Under the pieces are notes generated by a model. It saw only the letters and a program-made list of their open reading frames with translations, ran no database searches and was not told where the DNA came from. Below, piece after piece: positions 6,046-7,284 of a stretch of DNA of 7,284 bases. This DNA comes from an uncultured Oscillospiraceae bacterium. GTDB taxonomy: Bacteria; Bacillota; Clostridia; Oscillospirales; Acutalibacteraceae. A program made the translations under genes and the position numbers. The stretch is from positions 1 to 7,284 of the forward strand of contig CAJKXG010000062.1 of NCBI GenBank assembly GCA_905203795.1, given 5' to 3'. Position 1 is the first letter of the stretch. Every line of letters starts with the position of its first letter.

Positions 6046-6074
6046 AGTATACCAAATTTAGGAGAAATAGGCAA
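6046..6074 (-). promoter_or_regulatory. Promoter of the HAD-GH38 operon
   Basis: On the minus strand TTGCCT (6074-6069) is followed after 17 bases by TATACT (6051-6046). TGG stands immediately before the -10, so it is an extended -10 (TGn) promoter. Transcription would start near 6039, giving a leader of about 35 bases. T-rich tracts upstream (6086-6115) could act as an UP element. Confidence 0.8.
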
Positions 6075-6084
6075 GCCCTATTTC
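6064..6084. promoter_or_regulatory. Candidate operator: inverted repeat over the -35
   Basis: GAAATAGG (6064-6071) and CCTATTTC (6077-6084) are perfect complements around 5 bases. The site covers the whole -35 element, so a bound dimeric regulator would control access of RNA polymerase. No regulator gene is in the window. With so few bases between arms a hairpin is possible, but the site lies upstream of the start and would not be transcribed with the operon. Confidence 0.55.
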
Positions 6085-6125
6085 CAAAAAAAATAACGGA
6101 AAAAATTGCAAAAATAGACTGTCCT

Positions 6126-6149
6126 CAACCGCAAATGCTAAGCGGCTTG
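6126..6149 (-). terminator. Possible weak terminator after tmcAL
   Basis: On the minus strand CAAGCCGC (6149-6142) can pair with GCGGTTG (6132-6126) with one bulge, leaving a 9-base loop. The nearest T runs begin only about 11 bases later (6114-6110, 6105-6100, 6093-6086). It is the only candidate between the tmcAL stop and the HAD-GH38 promoter. The imperfect stem and spacing make it doubtful. Confidence 0.25.
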
Positions 6150-6186
6150 CACAATTTTCATTCGGGGCACGTGCCCGCCGCCGCGT

Positions 6187-7284
6187 TTACACATCCGTCC
6201 GCACTATGCCGTCGGTGAGATCGGTGCCGCAGGGAAGCGGCTCCGGAAGCGTCAGCGCGTACAGATCCGATGCGCGTGCCTCTAACTCCCGAATCGCGCG
6301 ACCGCGGTCGTCCAGCAACGACTGCTGTGACACGCGCGTCAGCAGCGGCAGCCGCATTCCCGCCTGTTTGGCGGCAGTCAGAATTTCACGTCCGCGTTCG
6401 TTCATCCCCAGTACGCGGATATAGGGCGGTGTGCCGCTCGCCAACGACGCGGGCAATCCGAGCGCCGCCGACCAGATCAACCGCCGGACACGGGTGAGGG
6501 GATAGCGGCGGGTTTTGATCAGTTCGACCAGTTGCGGCAGGGAGGTCGCCTGCCGAATGGCGGTATACAGCCGATTTTCCAATCCCTCCGAAACGCCGGC
6601 AATCTGCGCCAGTTCGTCCGGCGTGCGGGTGCGCAGCAACGCCAGCAGCGCCCGCTCCGCCGCTTGTTCGTCGGCGGGCGCGTGCCGTTCCGCCATGACA
6701 GCGGTCATGCGGTCGTAGCTGTAACGGGGTAAAAACGGCGCGGCGTTTGACCAGTGTTCCTCGCGTGCCAGCGTGCGCAGATACGAGGCGGACGCCATGT
6801 CGCCGATGGGGTAGAGTGCGTCGTGTTCCGCACCGTTTCGCGGGATGGTGAACGGGCGGATGGACGAGCCGCATGCGTGCAACGCTTTTATGTACTCTAT
6901 ACCTAATATATTGTTAGGGCTGTTCAGCAGCGCGGCGGTCTTGGCGTTTGTCGTTTCCGCCAGCGCTTTCTGCTGCGCTTCTGCGGCGGATACCCCGTTT
7001 TCCATGCGGTATTTGACAAGCTGAAGATACCGCGGCTGTTCCATGGCGACCGCCGCTTGCTCCAGCGCCGCCGTGTCGCCGCATTCGCTGCCGAAGCTGA
7101 GCGTGTCCACGCAACCAAGCGCTTCCAACAGCGCAACCGCCCCGCGGGCAAATCCTTCCGCCGAGGTCAGTACCCACGGCAACGGCAGCTCCAGCACCAG
7201 ATCGACGCCGCCTGCCAGCGCCATGCGTGTTCGCTCCGTTTTCGGCAGCAAGGCGGGTTCACCCCGCTGCACGAATTGACCGCT
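6187..7284 (-). CDS. tmcAL: TmcAL, tRNA-Met cytidine acetate ligase (N-terminus outside window)
   Basis: TmcAL (formerly YlbM / DUF795) activates acetate with ATP and forms N4-acetylcytidine at the wobble base of elongator tRNA-Met. The frame is open to the right edge and reads SGQFVQRGEPALLPKTER, where QRGEPA and the following block RMALAGGVDLVLELP are highly characteristic. The first roughly 35-40 residues, including the HxGH nucleotide-binding motif, lie beyond base 7284; the GTG at 7272 is therefore internal. Other landmarks are FGSECGD, the signature SPNNILGIEYIKAL, IPRNGAEHDA and SASYLRTL, followed by a helical C-terminal part. About 365 residues are visible, against roughly 400-415 for the full protein. 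The stop is TAA at 6189-6187. The C-terminal half is high in Arg and Ala but shows no break. Confidence 0.94.
   Translation of the reverse strand, partial: SGQFVQRGEPALLPKTERTRMALAGGVDLVLELPLPWVLTSAEGFARGAVALLEALGCVDTLSFGSECGDTAALEQAAVAMEQPRYLQLVKYRMENGVSAAEAQQKALAETTNAKTAALLNSPNNILGIEYIKALHACGSSIRPFTIPRNGAEHDALYPIGDMASASYLRTLAREEHWSNAAPFLPRYSYDRMTAVMAERHAPADEQAAERALLALLRTRTPDELAQIAGVSEGLENRLYTAIRQATSLPQLVELIKTRRYPLTRVRRLIWSAALGLPASLASGTPPYIRVLGMNERGREILTAAKQAGMRLPLLTRVSQQSLLDDRGRAIRELEARASDLYALTLPEPLPCGTDLTDGIVRTDV

Noticed and set aside
1..7284. tRNA, rRNA, riboswitch or CRISPR array
   Set aside because: No cloverleaf, conserved rRNA segment, evenly spaced repeats or long structured leader was seen on either strand; the leaders are only about 22 and 35 bases long.

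Overview
The window looks like chromosomal DNA from a Gram-positive, Clostridia-type bacterium, probably a gut Oscillospirales/Ruminococcaceae relative. I infer this from the gene families (QueA, TmcAL, a Firmicutes-style nitroreductase, a GH38 glycosidase with a HAD partner), strong AGGAGG-type ribosome sites and sigma-A-like promoters. The genus cannot be fixed from the sequence. Sampled 60-base lines give about 57-60% GC in the housekeeping genes, but only about 35-53% in one inserted block near the left side.

Layout. (1) 2-595, plus strand: the 3' two thirds of queA, a tRNA queuosine synthesis gene cut by the left edge. (2) 603-1440: a compact AT-richer cassette with its own promoter, a palindromic operator-like site inside that promoter, and two small genes: a DUF4160 protein and a DUF2442 protein with a C-terminal helix-turn-helix. 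The cassette is bracketed by a 24-base direct repeat (579-602 and 1417-1440, 23/24 identical) that contains the last codons and stop of queA. (3) 1456-1980, plus: a small FMN nitroreductase that probably once followed queA directly, 22 bases after its stop. (4) 1981-2126: a convergent intergenic region with two large inverted repeats, one of them a good bidirectional terminator. (5) 6004 down to 2127, minus strand: a two-gene operon, first a HAD phosphatase-like protein with an unusual 80-residue N-terminal region, then a 950-residue GH38 alpha-mannosidase-family protein. A strong promoter with an inverted repeat over its -35 lies upstream. (6) 6187-7284, minus: tmcAL, the tRNA-Met cytidine acetate ligase gene, with its start beyond the right edge.

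How the genes fit together. queA and tmcAL are unrelated tRNA-modification housekeeping genes. The HAD and GH38 genes are 29 bases apart and share one promoter, so they probably act on the same, unknown, sugar substrate. The DUF4160/DUF2442-HTH pair has the architecture of a self-regulated toxin-antitoxin-like module, though no activity can be shown from sequence.

The most interesting points are: the cassette inserted at the 3' end of queA, which preserves that end by duplicating it; the operator between -35 and -10 of the cassette promoter; and a GH38 protein in which the usual catalytic aspartate position appears to be occupied by another residue.
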